In this document: positions 34,201 to 42,665 of the stretch, in pieces
Layout of the letters: every line of letters starts with the position of its first letter
How positions within the stretch are numbered: the first letter of the stretch is position 1
Assembly: GCA_016281055.1 (NCBI GenBank)
Contig: JAEEHW010000149.1
Span: 1 to 63,662, forward strand
Length of the DNA: 63,662 nucleotides
Direction of reading: 5' to 3'
Source of the DNA: Prevotella sp.
Lineage (GTDB): Bacteria; Bacteroidota; Bacteroidia; Bacteroidales; Bacteroidaceae
Position numbers and translations under genes: made by a program
The notes under the pieces: generated by a model
Told to the model about the DNA's origin: nothing
Seen by the model: only the letters and a program-made list of their open reading frames with translations
Databases searched by the model: none

Positions 34201-35556
34201 ATACACCATGTCCACTTAGGTAAGATGTCATACGACATTGATGCAACGACAGATAAACTGCTCGTATATGATTTCCAAACATTAGGTAATTCCACCTATT
34301 GTGGAAAGGCCATAATAAAAGGCCAAGTAGGCATACATGGTAAAGGAAACGAATTATATATTCAAGCTAATGCGACCCCACTGAAAGAAAGCTACATTGT
34401 ATATAACACCACATCACCTGATGCCATCACATCACAGGAATTCATCAGATGGGGAGGAATAAACGACAAAAAAGAAAAAATACATATAGAGGAGGACTCT
34501 ATAAACACAAACGAAGTCAAAAGCCAAGACAACAACATCAATGCTACGAACCAACGTACAAACATACGCATGAACTTCATGGTCAACGTAACTCCTGATG
34601 CGAAACTACATCTCATCATGGATGCAATAACAGGAGACTATATCGACCTATATGGAAACGGAGGACTTCGCATTAGTTACTACAACAAAGGCGCATTTGA
34701 GATATTTGGAAACTACGACATAGAATATGGTACATACAGAATGACCATACAAAATTTATTACGCCGTGATTTCACTTTCCAGAATGGCAGCATCATAGCC
34801 TTCGGCGGAGACCCATTTGAAGCATCACTGCGTATGAAAGCCATGTATCAATTAAATAGTGTATCTTTAGCGGACTTAAATATCGGCACTTCATTCAAAG
34901 CGAATAATGTGCCTGTAAATTGTATAATGAATATCACTGGAACTGCTGGCAAGCCACTCGTAGATTTCAACCTCGACCTTCCATCTCTCAGCAATGATGC
35001 ACGTCAAATGGTTTATTCTATAATCAATAGTGACGAATCCATGAACCAACAGGTATTGTACCTGCTTGCCATTGGACGATTCTATTCTACCAGCTACAGT
35101 GAAACTTCCAGTGAACACATTGGACAGACATCTCTTGCCATGCAAAGTTTCCTAAGTGGCACTTTCTCTCAGCAACTCAATCAAGTTCTCAACCAACTCA
35201 CACACAACAACAACTGGTCATTCGGTGCTAATATAGCCACTGGAACTGACGGATTAAGCAATGCAGAATATGAAGGCACACTTAGCGGTAGAATGTTCAA
35301 CAATCGTTTGATATTCAATGGTCAATTTGGTTATCGCGATAATATTCTGACACAAAATTCAAGTTTTATCGGAGACTTCGACATTCAATACCTACTCACT
35401 CCAAACGGAAACATATCCCTGAAAGTTTACAATCAATCAAACGATAGATATTTCACGAAAAACTCTCTAAACACACAGGGAATAGGTATTGTCTTCAAAA
35501 AGGAGTTTACTTTGAAGCCCCTGTTTCGTACTCGTTATAATTACGTAAAAGATTGA
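31240..35556 (+). CDS. tamB: TamB-domain (translocation and assembly module) protein
   Basis: The 1438-aa protein has one N-terminal membrane helix (IAIGIALTLISVCMLPIVLL) and a very long beta-repeat body, ending in a TamB/DUF490 domain near residues 1000-1430 (for example GTYRMTIQNLLRRDFTFQNG). TamB-like proteins bridge inner and outer membranes and support lipid transport or outer membrane protein assembly. The start is TTG at 31240, sharing TTGA with the yggS stop. The next in-frame Met lies inside the membrane helix, so TTG is the only sensible start. Codons are AT-rich relative to rpsA/ilvC. Its last 50 bp overlap the 3' end of the convergent CHU_C gene. Confidence 0.9.
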   Translation: MKKKTRNIAIGIALTLISVCMLPIVLLQVSSIQTFVGKNIEQALAQKINSKVHIGRVDIRLFNRVIIDDVIIYDQSHRVMLKAGRMSTTIDILPLLKDQSISLSSVQLFATQVHLFKDTPDSPLNCQFMLDSLASKDNTESKLNLHISSLIIRNGFFSYDEVYVPHKKGVFSPSHIDISKLSTNIIIDKITNNDFNIEVKRLSMNEACGIKIKELRANAKYSVQGNRNVISLNDFTLQMPKTEIAIDRLTASYNTTNGEIDKNSIELKTKINARNISASDFHLIPQTESLSRLPLSNLNIGIKINNQTLNARLYANAINSNAFNLNTDVIVEHLFSTPCVNLKINHLSATDNFIKEINAVYTLPDQIVNLGGINLHGNLTACKKTYDINANINTTTSGDADIKAHYEPHENGGSFNAILATSGLNLSNIITQPSIDYIKCKLEIKGDITNSHTLTNLYAKGHIDEISSDKQNYKDIDIDGKYVNNLFNGAVNINDPNIRFSANINGNIQKGSIDDVDGDVTINNLYLAKEDAHINNINLSLNHNDNGKRIISLNSDFANITLEGNIKLSTLPLSLSNLITKRLPQVPGLQKYQPTYNNYSINASIDNTDFIKKITDLPLTLNSPVTIKGYVNDNDQFANITLTAADVTITNKKFENIKLLLWTPNNSINSSLYATLKNDDEAIDIHINCNAEDNKLQSAISWDNNKSNIFRGKLNTNTLFYHTIEGKDAFDVNIPNSHFEIGDTTWTINSNKITYTNGRLDISKLNIGNETQHLYINGIASESTQDSITAELRNINVGYILDLVNFHSVEFDGAASGTLTVNSAFKELNSQAHLEVSDFLFQNGRMGTLYADANYSATSQQINISAVADDKEANAKTFINGYISPQHNNIDLNIKADSTRLEFMQDFCSSFMTDTDLHGNGEVRLCGDFSNLELLGEITANGQLTLTSTNCRYTLLSDTIRLIPGDILFNNVPIKDKYDNIAHVTGGIHHVHLGKMSYDIDATTDKLLVYDFQTLGNSTYCGKAIIKGQVGIHGKGNELYIQANATPLKESYIVYNTTSPDAITSQEFIRWGGINDKKEKIHIEEDSINTNEVKSQDNNINATNQRTNIRMNFMVNVTPDAKLHLIMDAITGDYIDLYGNGGLRISYYNKGAFEIFGNYDIEYGTYRMTIQNLLRRDFTFQNGSIIAFGGDPFEASLRMKAMYQLNSVSLADLNIGTSFKANNVPVNCIMNITGTAGKPLVDFNLDLPSLSNDARQMVYSIINSDESMNQQVLYLLAIGRFYSTSYSETSSEHIGQTSLAMQSFLSGTFSQQLNQVLNQLTHNNNWSFGANIATGTDGLSNAEYEGTLSGRMFNNRLIFNGQFGYRDNILTQNSSFIGDFDIQYLLTPNGNISLKVYNQSNDRYFTKNSLNTQGIGIVFKKEFTLKPLFRTRYNYVKD

Positions 35557-36226
35557 CATCCTTCTTTATAATAAATTCTCTTCCGTCAGCACCACGAGCT
35601 CTGACATATACAAAATAAGTGCCCTGCTTGACATCTGCTCCATGGAAAGTGCCATCCCATCCATTACTGCTAACATCATCCCATTCATACAATTTCTGTC
35701 CCCAACGGTTATAAATCTTCGCATTGAATTCTACAATTGACTTAAATGCTTTCGGTTTATACGTGTCATTACGACCATCATTGTTTGGAGAGAAGGCATT
35801 GGGAAACGTCAGACTACTTTCACTTGCTTTGATTGTCAAAGGCTTCCCTGGCGTCCAATAGTTACGTTTAAATAAAACCTCTTCCTCACCTTTAACAAAT
35901 CTTATATAAAGTGCAATGCTGTCTGTTCCCGCCTGAGAAAAAGTCACAACTGGATTTTCTTCATACCTTATCATATAAGGCTCCTCTAGTGAACCTCCCT
36001 CATGACAAAATCGCCATTCGAAATCATAAGTCCATTCATCTGCATCATATATTTCCATATTGAATGTGACCTCAATAGGAGCCGAGCCCTCAAACTGAGT
36101 TTGATTCTTCGCTTCTTTGTCATCACTTGATACTGCATCAAAATTGATGGAAATACTCGGGGTCGCTTTCGTAAAAGAAACCTGCGTAAACAAAAATACT
36201 AATATAACAAATAATGAAACTCGCAT
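35507..36226 (-). CDS. Secreted protein with gliding/T9SS type B (CHU_C) C-terminal domain
   Basis: The 239-aa protein has a signal peptide (MRVSLFVILVFLFTQVSF), a PKD-like beta domain (about 60-140, FEWRFCHEGGSLEEP) and a CHU_C domain. The latter shows the hallmark LTFPNAFSPNNDGRNDTYKP and NRWGQKLYEWDD then GWDGTFHGADVKQGTYFVYV. This domain is a type B signal for the type IX secretion system, so the protein should reach the cell surface. Its stop lies inside the end of tamB on the other strand. The start and a TAATTTTG box (36246-36253) are divergent from the 36349 gene. Confidence 0.9.
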   Translation of the reverse strand: MRVSLFVILVFLFTQVSFTKATPSISINFDAVSSDDKEAKNQTQFEGSAPIEVTFNMEIYDADEWTYDFEWRFCHEGGSLEEPYMIRYEENPVVTFSQAGTDSIALYIRFVKGEEEVLFKRNYWTPGKPLTIKASESSLTFPNAFSPNNDGRNDTYKPKAFKSIVEFNAKIYNRWGQKLYEWDDVSSNGWDGTFHGADVKQGTYFVYVRARGADGREFIIKKDVNLLRNYNEYETGASK

Positions 36227-36245
36227 GTAAAAATAATATTTTTTG

Positions 36246-36253
36246 CAAAATTA
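36246..36253 (-). promoter_or_regulatory. -7 element for the CHU_C gene
   Basis: The minus strand reads TAATTTTG, 20 bp before the ATG at 36226, giving a short leader of about 13 nt. Confidence 0.5.
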
Positions 36254-36297
36254 ATCAATTATTTTCTAATATCTTCGATTTTTCAAAGTTTTTTTTA

Positions 36298-36305
36298 TAT
36301 TTTTG
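36298..36305 (+). promoter_or_regulatory. -7 element for the periplasmic-binding-like gene
   Basis: TATTTTTG fits TAnnTTTG, 44 bp before the ATG at 36349. It supports that start over the upstream in-frame ATG at 36214. Confidence 0.5.
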
Positions 36306-36348
36306 CACATCGAAATATATTAAAGATGTGAAATCCATTTATAAGAAC

Positions 36349-37440
36349 ATGACACACGCAAGAAAAATATTATACGTTATTATAGGGATAATAATATTAT
36401 GTCCCATAATGTCTGTAGCACAACCGACACAGAATCCCATAAATGTTGGTATTATGTTGCCGTTACACAATGTCAATGGTGATGGCAAGCGAATGTTGGA
36501 ATACTATCGCGGGTTTCTTATGGCTGTGGAAAAAATGAAACAAGATGGAATAAACATAAACATTCATTCTTGGAATGTACCAGAGGATGCCGATATTAGA
36601 ACCACACTGCTTCAGGAAGGTGCTAATACATGTAACATAATATTTGGTCCGCTATACACAAAACAGGTAAAACAATTATCTGATTTCTGTCGTGCATATA
36701 AAATCAAAATGGTCATTCCATTCTCTATAAATGGTAATGAAGTTGACAACAACCCCTTTATTTATCAAGTATATCAATCTAAAGAAGACCAAAACAGCAT
36801 TACGATACAGCAAATCGTAGATCATTTCAACAACTGCCACCCTGTTTTTATTGACTGCAACGATACAACGTCCAATAAAGGTTCTTTCACTTACACTCTA
36901 CGAAAAGCATTGGAACAACGTGGTATTCAATATAATATTACAAATATCAAGTCTTCTGATGAGATGTTTGCCAAATCATTTTCCCTCTCTCAGCCAAACC
37001 TTGTCATACTCAATAGCGGACGTTCTCCAGAATTAACTGCTGCAATGAAAAAACTGGAACTGTTGCAACAGACCAACCAAGGGGTGCAGATAACACTTTT
37101 CGGATATACAGAATGGTTGATGTATGCTCATATAAACAAAGAACGATTCGCAAGATTCAACGCTTTCGTCCCAACACATTTCTATTATAATGAAGCATCA
37201 CAGGCAACAAAAGAACTTGAGCAGAAATACCGTTGGCGCTTTCATCAGGACATGATGACTGCACTGCCTCGTTTCGCAATAACCGGATACGACCACGCTA
37301 TGTATTTCTTGGCAGGAAATAGAAATTGGATTCAGACACCTCTTAATTTTATACAACAAAATGGTGGTGGTTATCGCAACAAAGCATTCATGCTTATACA
37401 CTATAAACAAGATGGCAGTATAGAGGCAATAGGCTACTAA
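36349..37440 (+). CDS. Periplasmic-binding-protein-like (type 1 fold) exported protein
   Basis: The 363-aa product starts MTHARKILYVIIGIIIL, with a signal peptide ending near VAQ. It follows the type 1 periplasmic-binding fold: NPINVGIMLPLHN, then NIIFGPLYTKQVKQLSDFCR, and the hinge-linked second lobe with FAITGYDHAMYFLAG. This resembles Bacteroidales LivK/LpoA-like proteins that usually carry a LysM domain before the fold; no LysM is seen here. No ABC transporter is adjacent. The role may be in the envelope, not solute uptake. It is followed 1 bp later by the beta-barrel gene. Confidence 0.75.
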   Translation: MTHARKILYVIIGIIILCPIMSVAQPTQNPINVGIMLPLHNVNGDGKRMLEYYRGFLMAVEKMKQDGININIHSWNVPEDADIRTTLLQEGANTCNIIFGPLYTKQVKQLSDFCRAYKIKMVIPFSINGNEVDNNPFIYQVYQSKEDQNSITIQQIVDHFNNCHPVFIDCNDTTSNKGSFTYTLRKALEQRGIQYNITNIKSSDEMFAKSFSLSQPNLVILNSGRSPELTAAMKKLELLQQTNQGVQITLFGYTEWLMYAHINKERFARFNAFVPTHFYYNEASQATKELEQKYRWRFHQDMMTALPRFAITGYDHAMYFLAGNRNWIQTPLNFIQQNGGGYRNKAFMLIHYKQDGSIEAIGY

Positions 37441-37441
37441 T

Positions 37442-38176
37442 ATGAAAAAATTTCTTTTAATAATATCAGTATTTTGGGGAACATTGGCAAGCTATGCCCA
37501 GATTGGAGAGTATCGTAATCGATTCTGCATCGGAGTGGGAGGAGGATATGCCCTTAACAGCATTAATTTTCAACCTAAAGTCACTCAGAAGATGCATGGA
37601 GGTTACAGCATAGGAATGACAGGCCGATATACTTGCGAAAAGTATTTCACAATGCTATGCGCTATCCAGATGGAAGCAAATATAACACAATTAGGTTGGA
37701 CAGAGAAAATAGAGACTCTTAATGGCAAATCAGTTATAAATGCCGAGACCGGCATTGAAGAAAAATACCAACGCCATCAAACATATCTGCAGATACCAAT
37801 CTTTGCCCATCTATCATGGGGAAAAGAGAATAAAGGAGTAAATGCATTCATCAACCTTGGCCCTCAGATTGGCATCTCACTCAACGAAAAAACAGACAAG
37901 AACTACACAACCCCAAACATATCTGGAAATTCAGACGAAATAAGAACAAGCAACGTCATCGCTCAAGAGAATATGCCCATTGAAAACAAATTCGACTATG
38001 GTATAATTGTCGGAGGTGGAATAGAAGTACATATTAATCACGTTGGTCGTTTTGACATTGAGGGACGATACTATTATGGTCTCGGAAATATATACGGTGA
38101 TTCAAAAAAAGATTATTTTGGAACATCAAACAACAACACCATTTTCGTCAAACTCACATATCTTCACGATTTATAA
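37442..38176 (+). CDS. Outer membrane beta-barrel protein (PorT-like)
   Basis: The 244-aa protein has a signal peptide (MKKFLLIISVFWGTLASYAQ) and alternating amphipathic strands such as FCIGVGGGYALNSINF, YSIGMTGRYTCEKYFTMLCA and a final TIFVKLTYLHDL ending in an aromatic strand. The pattern fits small PorT/OmpA-type barrels of Bacteroidota; PorT itself is a T9SS component but similarity alone cannot prove that role. It follows the 36349 gene immediately and precedes the uvrA homologue by 23 bp. Confidence 0.8.
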   Translation: MKKFLLIISVFWGTLASYAQIGEYRNRFCIGVGGGYALNSINFQPKVTQKMHGGYSIGMTGRYTCEKYFTMLCAIQMEANITQLGWTEKIETLNGKSVINAETGIEEKYQRHQTYLQIPIFAHLSWGKENKGVNAFINLGPQIGISLNEKTDKNYTTPNISGNSDEIRTSNVIAQENMPIENKFDYGIIVGGGIEVHINHVGRFDIEGRYYYGLGNIYGDSKKDYFGTSNNNTIFVKLTYLHDL

Positions 38177-38199
38177 TCAACACCTAACGCCAATCTAAT

Positions 38200-40755
38200 A
38201 TGTCAGAAGACAAATTCCTTAATATCTTTGGGGCACGAGTTCATAATTTAAAAAATATTGATGTAAAGATACCACGCGGCAGCCTTACAGTTATCACTGG
38301 TCTGTCCGGTTCCGGAAAATCCTCATTAGCCTTTGACACAATATTTGCCGAAGGACAGAGGAGATACATCGAAACATTTTCTGCATACGCACGTAATTTT
38401 CTTGGCAATATGGAACGACCTGATGTCGATAAAATAACAGGTCTGTCACCAGTTATCTCCATCGAGCAGAAAACTACGAATAAAAATCCACGCTCAACTG
38501 TTGGAACCACCACAGAGATATATGACTACCTACGACTTTTATATGCAAGAGCAGCGACTGCATATAGCTGGGCTACAGGTGAGAAAATGGTAAAGTACAC
38601 AGAAGAGCAGGTTGTCAACATGATACTCGAACATTACTCCGGGAAACGTATTTTCATATTGGCACCACTCATTAGAAATAGGAAAGGCCATTATCGTGAA
38701 CTGTTTGAGCAAATGCGCAAGAAAGGTTTTATTCAAATACGCATTGATGATGAGATACAGGAAATCACATCAGGAATGAAGCTCGACAGATATAAAAATC
38801 ATAATATTGAGGTTGTTATAGACAAACTAAGAGTCGGCAATGATGATGCCGAACGCATTACAAAAAGTGTCGAAGTAGCTATGCGACAGGGTGAAGGCCT
38901 CATAATGATTTTAGAAAAGGATACAAACGAAGCTCGTTTCTATTCTAAACGTCTTATGTGTCCAACTACAGGTATGGCATACAAAGACCCTGCACCAAAC
39001 ATTTTTTCGTTCAACTCACCAGAAGGGGCCTGTCCATACTGCAAAGGTTTGGGTTTTGTAAACAGTGATGATCCTTTAACTGAAATAGAAAACAATGATG
39101 ATGATGATTCTGAAATAGAAATCACCACCTGTCCTGCATGCAACGGCCATCGTTTAAACCAAGAATCCTTGTCATACAAGATATATGATAAGAATATCAT
39201 GGAACTGGCAGATATGGACATCGACCAACTTTACATCTGGTTACAAGAATGCCCAAGCCACATGAGTGAACGCCAAGCTGTCATCGCTGGAGAAATAATC
39301 AAAGAGATACAAACACGTTTAAAATTTATGCTTGACGTAGGACTGAACTATTTATCACTCTCTCGCCAAACAAAAACATTGTCAGGAGGTGAAAGCCAAA
39401 GAATACGTTTAGCGACGCAAATCGGTTCACAGTTAGTAAATGTACTATACATACTTGACGAACCTTCAATCGGACTACATCAAAGAGACAACAATCGTCT
39501 CATTGCCTCTTTGAAACAACTTCGTGACATCGGCAATACTGTGATTGTAGTTGAACACGACAAAGACATGATGCTGGCAGCCGACTATATTGTTGACATA
39601 GGTCCAGCAGCAGGGAGGAAAGGTGGAAAGGTTGTATTTCAAGGAACTGTCAGCGATATGCTCTGTAAAAACACTATTACAGCAGATTATCTTAACAAGA
39701 AACGCAACATTGAAGTTCCTGCCAAACGACGCGAAGATAAAAAAGACGAAAAGGGTAACACATTAAAAATAACGTTGAAAGGTGCCAAGGGCAACAACCT
39801 GAAAAATGTGACAGTGGATTTTCCTTTGGGAAAACTTATATTGGTCACAGGAGTAAGCGGCTCCGGCAAATCGACATTGATTAATGACACCTTGCTTCCA
39901 ATAATGTCACAACATTTCTACCATTCCCTGAAAAAACCATTAGAATATGACAGCATAGAAGGTTTAGATTTGGTTGACAAAGTAGTCAGTGTAGACCAAT
40001 CTCCCATAGGTCGCACACCGCGAAGCACACCTGCCACATACACAAATGTTTTTTCTGACATTAGAAAACTGTTCATTGAATTACCTGAAGCGAAAATTCG
40101 AGGATACAAACCCGGTCGTTTTTCATTCAATGTAAAGGGAGGACGCTGTGAAACCTGCAATGGAAATGGTTACAAGACAATAGAAATGAATTTTCTACCA
40201 GATGTTTTTGTACCATGCGAGACATGCCATGGAAAAAGATACAACCGTGAGACACTGGAAGTCAGGTACAAAGGAAAATCTATCGCTGACGTTCTTGACA
40301 TGACAATCAATCAAGCAGTAGAATTCTTCGATGCAGTACCAACAATACTGCATAAGATTAAGACACTACAAAAAGTCGGATTAGGCTATATTAAACTTGG
40401 CCAGTCATCTACCACTTTATCTGGTGGAGAAAGTCAACGTGTAAAATTAGCTACAGAACTATCCAAGAAAGACACTGGCAAAACACTGTATATTCTTGAC
40501 GAGCCAACAACCGGACTACATTTTGAAGATATCCGCGTCCTTATGAACATATTACAAGAATTTGTCAACAAAGGCAATACTGTAATTATCATTGAACACA
40601 ACCTTGATGTCATCAAACTTGCTGATCATATTATAGACATGGGACCAGAAGGCGGACGTAAAGGTGGCATTGTTGTAACGACTGGCACACCTGAGGAAAT
40701 CATAAAAAACAAGAAAAGCATAACAGCAAAATTCTTAAAAACAGAACTTAACTGA
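38200..40755 (+). CDS. UvrA-family excinuclease ABC subunit lacking most of the insertion domain
   Basis: The 851-aa protein has both ATPase heads. Walker A motifs are GLSGSGKS (34-41) and GVSGSGKS (551-558); signature and Walker B blocks include [17 protein letters not shown] and [12 protein letters not shown]. The UvrB-binding region (about 118-250) is present. The first cysteine pair C278/C281 is followed after only 29 residues by C311/C314, with an acidic linker ([10 protein letters not shown]). In E. coli UvrA the equivalent pairs are more than 110 residues apart, and that interval is the DNA-contacting insertion domain. The C-terminal zinc module C650/C653/C673/C676 is intact. Sequence around [20 protein letters not shown] resembles the housekeeping UvrA of Bacteroides. 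A paralogue lies at 44614. Confidence 0.9.
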   Translation: MSEDKFLNIFGARVHNLKNIDVKIPRGSLTVITGLSGSGKSSLAFDTIFAEGQRRYIETFSAYARNFLGNMERPDVDKITGLSPVISIEQKTTNKNPRSTVGTTTEIYDYLRLLYARAATAYSWATGEKMVKYTEEQVVNMILEHYSGKRIFILAPLIRNRKGHYRELFEQMRKKGFIQIRIDDEIQEITSGMKLDRYKNHNIEVVIDKLRVGNDDAERITKSVEVAMRQGEGLIMILEKDTNEARFYSKRLMCPTTGMAYKDPAPNIFSFNSPEGACPYCKGLGFVNSDDPLTEIENNDDDDSEIEITTCPACNGHRLNQESLSYKIYDKNIMELADMDIDQLYIWLQECPSHMSERQAVIAGEIIKEIQTRLKFMLDVGLNYLSLSRQTKTLSGGESQRIRLATQIGSQLVNVLYILDEPSIGLHQRDNNRLIASLKQLRDIGNTVIVVEHDKDMMLAADYIVDIGPAAGRKGGKVVFQGTVSDMLCKNTITADYLNKKRNIEVPAKRREDKKDEKGNTLKITLKGAKGNNLKNVTVDFPLGKLILVTGVSGSGKSTLINDTLLPIMSQHFYHSLKKPLEYDSIEGLDLVDKVVSVDQSPIGRTPRSTPATYTNVFSDIRKLFIELPEAKIRGYKPGRFSFNVKGGRCETCNGNGYKTIEMNFLPDVFVPCETCHGKRYNRETLEVRYKGKSIADVLDMTINQAVEFFDAVPTILHKIKTLQKVGLGYIKLGQSSTTLSGGESQRVKLATELSKKDTGKTLYILDEPTTGLHFEDIRVLMNILQEFVNKGNTVIIIEHNLDVIKLADHIIDMGPEGGRKGGIVVTTGTPEEIIKNKKSITAKFLKTELN

Positions 40756-40765
40756 TTTTAAGAAG

Positions 40766-40838
40766 AGCGGTAAGCGGGGCTCGAACCCGTGACCTGCGGC
40801 TTGGGAAGCCGCTGCTCTACCAACTGAGCTATTACCGC
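40766..40838 (-). tRNA. tRNA-Gly (anticodon CCC)
   Basis: Minus-strand cloverleaf of 73 nt starting GCGGTAATAGCTCAG. Acceptor GCGGTAA pairs with TTACCGC; the anticodon loop TTCCCAA sits in a GCGGC/GCCGC stem; the T-arm has GGTTCGAGCC. CCA is not encoded. Confidence 0.95.
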
Positions 40839-40843
40839 AAGAA

Positions 40844-40881
40844 AAAAGGGAGATATATACTACTGTATTAATCTCCCTTTT
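40844..40881 (-). terminator. Hairpin between tRNA-Thr and tRNA-Gly
   Basis: AAAAGGGAGAT (40844-40854) and ATCTCCCTTTT (40871-40881) form a perfect 11-bp stem. Read on the minus strand it is followed by TTTTTT, as for an intrinsic terminator of tRNA-Thr. It lies upstream of tRNA-Gly. Confidence 0.65.
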
Positions 40882-40893
40882 CTTTTACAACTG

Positions 40894-40966
<73 letters not shown>

Positions 40967-40985
40967 ATTTCCTCATTTGCGACTG

Positions 40986-41016
40986 CAAAGGTATAAAAAA
41001 AAAACATTTCTTGCAA
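40986..41016 (-). promoter_or_regulatory. Promoter of tRNA-Thr
   Basis: On the minus strand TTG (41016-41014) and TACCTTTG (40993-40986) have a 20-nt spacer, 20 bp before the tRNA. Confidence 0.75.
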
Positions 41017-41094
41017 GGAAAACCAGAAAAAAATCGTTATACAAGCCATAAATTCTTAAAAAAAATTAATATCCATATCCAAACTATAATATTT

Positions 41095-41126
41095 TTTGTC
41101 TATCTCAAAAAAAAATAGTAATTTTG
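41095..41126 (+). promoter_or_regulatory. Promoter of rpmB-rpmG-DUF4295
   Basis: TTTG (41095-41098) and TAATTTTG (41119-41126) with a 20-nt spacer, 53 bp before the rpmB ATG. Confidence 0.8.
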
Positions 41127-41179
41127 CACACTGTTTGGAATAAGTATCATTTAACGATCTTAAAAAAGAAGAGATAGCA

Positions 41180-41443
41180 ATGTCTAAAATTTGTCAAATT
41201 ACCGGCAAGAAAGCAATGATCGGTAACAACGTTTCACACTCAAAGCACCGCACAAAGCGCAGTTTCGATGTGAATCTGTTTGCAAAGAAATTCTTCTATG
41301 TAGAAGAAGATTGCTGGATCAGCCTCAAGATTTCTGCTGCTGGTCTTCGCATGATTAACAAGGTAGGCCTTGATGCAGCCCTTAAGCAGGCCGTGGCAAA
41401 AGGTTATGTAGATTGGAAAGATATAAAGGTAATAGGAGAATAG
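41180..41443 (+). CDS. rpmB: 50S ribosomal protein L28
   Basis: The 87-aa protein begins [20 protein letters not shown], the typical L28 start with CQITGK and NNVSHS, and continues with the basic [12 protein letters not shown]. It binds the large subunit. Only the N-terminal Cys of the zinc-binding pair type is present. It is first in the rpmB-rpmG-DUF4295 unit found throughout Bacteroidota. Confidence 0.97.
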   Translation: MSKICQITGKKAMIGNNVSHSKHRTKRSFDVNLFAKKFFYVEEDCWISLKISAAGLRMINKVGLDAALKQAVAKGYVDWKDIKVIGE

Positions 41444-41447
41444 TACA

Positions 41448-41636
41448 ATGGCAAAGAAAGCAAAAGGTAATCGTGTTCAGGTAATCCTTGAATGCACAGA
41501 GATTAAGAATAGCGGAATGCCAGGTACAAGCCGCTATATCACAACTAAAAATCGCAAGAACACTCCAGAGCGTCTTGAGTTGATGAAGTATAATCCAATC
41601 CTCAAGAAGATGACGCTCCATAAGGAGATTAAGTAA
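41448..41636 (+). CDS. rpmG: 50S ribosomal protein L33
   Basis: The 62-aa protein [20 protein letters not shown] is L33, with [20 protein letters not shown] as the conserved core. The single Cys in ILECTE shows the zinc-free form. It follows rpmB by 4 bp. Confidence 0.97.
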   Translation: MAKKAKGNRVQVILECTEIKNSGMPGTSRYITTKNRKNTPERLELMKYNPILKKMTLHKEIK

Positions 41637-41662
41637 TCATCAAATTCTAACAAAAAAGAACT

Positions 41663-41818
41663 ATGGCAAAGAAAGCGGTCGCTACCCTCCACGAAGGTTC
41701 TACGGATGGTCGCGCATATAGTAAAGTAATAAAGATGGTGAAGAGCCCTAAGACGGGTGCGTACATCTTTGACGAGCAAATGGTTCGCAATGAGGACGTT
41801 CAAGCCTTCTTTAAGTAA
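41663..41818 (+). CDS. DUF4295 small protein (ribosome-associated context)
   Basis: This 51-aa protein starts MAKKAVATLHEGSTDGRAYS and is basic (KVIKMVKSPKTGAYIFDEQM). It is the DUF4295 family, present in most Bacteroidota directly after rpmG. Function is unknown; its size, charge and constant place suggest a ribosomal or ribosome-assembly role, which is inference. In Bacteroides ftsY commonly follows; here a terminator and a response regulator follow instead. Confidence 0.9.
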   Translation: MAKKAVATLHEGSTDGRAYSKVIKMVKSPKTGAYIFDEQMVRNEDVQAFFK

Positions 41819-41848
41819 TCATTCTTAAAGAAAACACTTAATGATACA

Positions 41849-41890
41849 AAAGGTTGCATTCGTTTTACACAAACGTATGTAACCTTTTTT
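41849..41890 (+). terminator. Intrinsic terminator after DUF4295
   Basis: AAAGGTTGCATTCGTTT (41849-41865) pairs with AAACGTATGTAACCTTT (41871-41887) with one wobble and one mismatch, followed by TTT. It closes the ribosomal protein unit. Confidence 0.8.
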
Positions 41891-41912
41891 GTTTATTACA
41901 TAATACCCCACT

Positions 41913-42635
41913 ATGGATAAATTCAAAGTAATAATAGTCGAAGACGTACCATTGGAGATGAAAGGTACGGAAGGTTTGCTCAAAGCAGAGGTACCAGAAG
42001 CAGAAATCATCGGCAAAGCACAGACTGAAGGTGAATACCTGAAACTCATACGCCAGGTGACTCCTGACCTTGTACTCCTTGACTTAGGATTACAAGGCAA
42101 CACGACAATAGGTGTGGAAATATGCAGAAACACCAAAGCCGAACACAAAGATATAAAAATACTGGTTTTCACAGGAGAAATACTCAACGAAAAGCTATGG
42201 GTGGATGTTCTTGATGCAGGAGCAGACGGAATTATACTGAAAACAGGCGAAATGCTGACACGAACAGATGTCATGAATGTCATGCAAGGTAAAAGATACG
42301 TCTTTAATGAACCCATACTTGAGATTATCATTAATAAATTCCGCAAAAGCATAACAGGCGAAATCATTCAACAAGAGGCATCCGTAGGATATGACATAGA
42401 CGAATACGATGAACGCTTCCTGCGCCATCTTGCCTTGGGGTACACCAAAGAACAAATAACGACCCTGCGTGGAATGCCTTTTGGAGTAAAAAGTCTAGAG
42501 AAGAGACAAGCGGACCTCGTGCACAAATTATTTCCTGACAGCGCAAGCAAGGGAGTCAATGCGGTAAGGCTGGTAACACGCGCTTTCCAACTGCACATTC
42601 TAAATCCTGAACATCTGGAACCAGATGAGGACTAA
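41913..42635 (+). CDS. Orphan response regulator
   Basis: The 240-aa protein has a CheY-like receiver (1-125): acidic pair Glu-10/Asp-11, phospho-acceptor Asp-57 in LVLLDLGLQG, Thr-87 in VFTGE and Lys-110 in ILKTGE. Residues 165-235 form a helical output domain, with YDERFLRHLALGYTKEQITT resembling the start of LuxR/NarL helix-turn-helix domains, but the recognition helix is diverged. No sensor kinase is in the window. It lies 22 bp after the terminator of the L28 unit, without a clear promoter, and 30 bp before the PIN-domain gene. Confidence 0.85.
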   Translation: MDKFKVIIVEDVPLEMKGTEGLLKAEVPEAEIIGKAQTEGEYLKLIRQVTPDLVLLDLGLQGNTTIGVEICRNTKAEHKDIKILVFTGEILNEKLWVDVLDAGADGIILKTGEMLTRTDVMNVMQGKRYVFNEPILEIIINKFRKSITGEIIQQEASVGYDIDEYDERFLRHLALGYTKEQITTLRGMPFGVKSLEKRQADLVHKLFPDSASKGVNAVRLVTRAFQLHILNPEHLEPDED

Positions 42636-42665
42636 ACGAATGCTTACTACAAAAAGAAAATACTT

